Shown: piece by piece, positions 6,291-6,874 of the stretch
How positions within the stretch are numbered: position 1 is the first letter of the stretch
How the letters are laid out: every line of letters starts with the position of its first letter
Assembly (NCBI GenBank): GCA_016281165.1
Contig: JAEEIC010000193.1
Location: 1-6,874, forward strand
DNA length: 6,874 nucleotides
Direction of reading: 5' to 3'
Origin: Bacillota bacterium
Lineage (GTDB): Bacteria > Bacillota > Clostridia > Peptostreptococcales > Anaerovoracaceae
Program-made: the position numbers and the translations under genes
Notes under the pieces: generated by a model
Databases searched by the model: none
What the model was told of the DNA's origin: nothing
The model's input: the letters and a program-made list of their open reading frames with translations, nothing else

Positions 6291-6383
6291 CAAAAAACAA
6301 AACAAACTGCAGGGGAGCAGTTTGCTTTGTTCAAAAGGGGTATTGGGATTAGAGATTTAGAGGCTAACAGGGGAGATAGCCTC
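6291..6383 (-). ncRNA. Predicted novel small RNA with two CUCCCCUG loops
   Basis: Not a recognised RNA family. On the minus strand a near-consensus promoter (6418-6390) predicts +1 at 6383. From exactly that base the RNA would fold: a perfect 7-bp hairpin GAGGCTA/TAGCCTC (6383-6377 with 6366-6360) with a 10-nt loop UCUCCCCUGU; a 28-nt unpaired linker (6359-6332) containing UCCC and ACCCC; then a 15-bp terminator hairpin with loop UCCCCU and a U tract ending at about 6292. Total about 92 nt. The 8-mer CUCCCCUG occurs at both apices. No convincing ORF or ribosome binding site is present. C-rich loops and linkers that pair with G-rich Shine-Dalgarno regions are known from Gram-positive sRNAs such as FsrA and RsaE/RoxS, so a trans-acting translational regulator is my inference. 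Targets are unknown. Confidence 0.6.
6292..6331 (-). terminator. Intrinsic terminator of the predicted sRNA
   Basis: A 15-bp stem (6317-6331 with 6296-6310) with one mismatch (6302 against 6325) and a 6-nt loop. On the minus strand the 3' arm runs into TTGTTTTTTG, a good U tract. In the plus direction the hairpin is followed by CAAAAGGGG, so it is not a plus-strand terminator. No annotated minus-strand gene ends here, which is what points to an RNA gene upstream of it. Confidence 0.75.
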
Positions 6384-6389
6384 AAGAGA

Positions 6390-6418
6390 ATAATAACAGG
6401 GACGCACCGTATTTTCAA
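6390..6418 (-). promoter_or_regulatory. Near-consensus promoter for the predicted sRNA
   Basis: On the minus strand TTGAAA (6418-6413, 5 of 6) is followed after exactly 17 bp by TATTAT (6395-6390, 5 of 6), which is preceded by TGT, an extended -10. This is among the best promoters in the window and is not followed by any protein-coding start before the terminator at 6331-6292. Confidence 0.7.
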
Positions 6419-6441
6419 GTGCCGCGGGGAAAATTTTAGGG

Positions 6442-6459
6442 CAAAAAGCGAGCTTTTTG
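6442..6459. promoter_or_regulatory. Perfect 18-bp palindrome between divergent promoters, candidate operator
   Basis: CAAAAAGC and GCTTTTTG form a perfect 8-bp inverted repeat around GA. It lies 2 bp upstream of the Nudix -35 element and 23 bp upstream of the sRNA -35 element, in the 43 bp separating the two divergent promoters. That is a natural site for a dimeric regulator of one or both. It could instead act as a weak hairpin in RNA, but it has no flanking U tract and no transcript is known to cross it. Confidence 0.4.
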
Positions 6460-6461
6460 TA

Positions 6462-6490
6462 TAGACAAACGCCGCCGCAAAGTTTAATAT
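6462..6490 (+). promoter_or_regulatory. Promoter for the Nudix hydrolase gene
   Basis: TAGACA (6462-6467, 5 of 6) is followed after 17 bp by TAATAT (6485-6490, 4 of 6). Predicted +1 is about 6497, giving a leader of about 31 nt with AAGGAG at 6507-6512. Confidence 0.6.
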
Positions 6491-6527
6491 TTAATCAAGT
6501 TTACATAAGGAGTATATCGTAAAAGCC

Positions 6528-6874
6528 ATGATCCCCATTGAGAAAACGATCAGAAAAGAAACAGTCCTCACCACCCCCATCTTCACGATGGTAAAGCATA
6601 CCGTCCTCACCGGGCACGGGGCCGAGAAGACCCGCTACGTCATCGAGCACAGGGGTGCCGCCGCCATCGCGGCCCTTACCAAAGAGGGCAAGCTCCTCAT
6701 GGTGCGCCAGTACAGGAAGGCCCTCGACCAGGTGGTCTGGGAGATACCGGCGGGCTCTGTCGATCCCGGCGAGGAGCCCCGCGAATTCACGGGCAAGAGC
6801 GGCATGAAGGGCGTCTGGCTCTCCGTCGCCAAAAGGGAACTGAAGGAAGAGACCGGCTGGGAGGGCGAGAACTG
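6528..6874 (+). CDS. Nudix hydrolase, ADP-ribose pyrophosphatase-like, 3' end cut by window
   Basis: The first 115 residues are seen; the frame is open at the window end. The N-terminal part has the NudF/ADPRase layout: a short beta domain with VIEHRGAAAIAAL (38-50), then LLMVRQYRKALDQVVWEIPAG (56-76), where RQYR and E-I-PAG are typical of ADP-ribose pyrophosphatases that split ADP-ribose into AMP and ribose 5-phosphate. The Nudix box G-x5-E-x7-RE-x2-EE-x-G is present but interrupted: G76 and E82 are in place and RELKEETGW is at 103-111, yet 20 residues rather than 7 separate E82 from R103. The metal-binding helix itself (E104, E107, E108) is intact. The start ATG lies 15 bases after AAGGAG, unusually far, but no in-frame ATG, GTG or TTG is nearer, and the protein begins sensibly there. 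Confidence 0.82.
   Translation, partial: MIPIEKTIRKETVLTTPIFTMVKHTVLTGHGAEKTRYVIEHRGAAAIAALTKEGKLLMVRQYRKALDQVVWEIPAGSVDPGEEPREFTGKSGMKGVWLSVAKRELKEETGWEGEN

Noticed and set aside
6314..6430. Five plus-strand GGGA motifs about 26-32 bases apart, suggesting a CsrA-sponge RNA
   Set aside because: No plus-strand promoter was found before them and the hairpin at 6296-6331 lacks a plus-strand U tract, while the minus strand has a complete promoter and terminator. The G motifs are then just the complement of the C-rich loops.
6219..6464. 81-codon plus-strand frame in the gap before the Nudix gene
   Set aside because: No ribosome binding site and no motif; the same bases are better explained by a promoter, hairpins and terminator on the minus strand.

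Overview
The window looks like chromosomal DNA of a fairly GC-rich, low-complexity-free Bacillota genome, most likely an anaerobic Clostridia member. This is inference from gene content: an SLH-domain surface protein, a YprB-like exonuclease, a PxpB/PxpC pair, an SDR with the C-terminal LVMDIWCRQQ signature I associate with clostridial relatives, and strong GGAGG ribosome binding sites. There is no phage, transposon or CRISPR signal. Compact genes are separated by well-formed sigma70/sigmaA-type promoters and intrinsic terminators.

Layout. (1) 2-175 (+): the last 57 codons of an S-layer-homology protein. It converges on a minus-strand pair, and both share a bidirectional terminator at 192-223. 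(2) 233-2260 (-): a two-gene operon, SDR oxidoreductase then a P-loop GTPase with a DUF697-like membrane domain, read from an extended -10 promoter at about 2300. (3) 2440-5090 (+): a ZIP-family metal transporter followed by pxpB and pxpC (5-oxoprolinase subunits), probably one transcription unit, with an inverted repeat over the -10 region. It ends at a perfect 13-bp terminator (5115-5149). (4) 5153-5228 (-): tRNA-Arg(ACG) with its own near-consensus promoter, sharing that terminator. (5) 5282-6220 (-): a DEDD-type exonuclease of the YprB family, predicted to be translated from a leaderless mRNA. (6) 6221-6527: a 307-base gap. (7) 6528-6874 (+): the 5' part of an ADP-ribose pyrophosphatase-like Nudix hydrolase whose Nudix box carries an unusual 13-residue insertion.

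The most interesting item is in the gap at 6221-6527. On the minus strand there is a near-consensus promoter (TTGAAA, 17 bp, extended TATTAT). Its predicted +1 (6383) is exactly the first base of a perfect 7-bp hairpin. A C-rich single-stranded linker follows, then a 15-bp terminator hairpin with a U tract. This predicts a free-standing small RNA of about 92 nt. Both hairpin apices show the same 8-mer CUCCCCUG, and the linker holds two more C runs. That is the architecture expected of a Gram-positive sRNA that pairs with G-rich Shine-Dalgarno regions. An 18-bp perfect palindrome lies between this promoter and the divergent Nudix promoter.

The genes do not form one obvious pathway. The ZIP-pxpBC unit is the only functionally suggestive neighbourhood (metal uptake beside oxoproline recycling).
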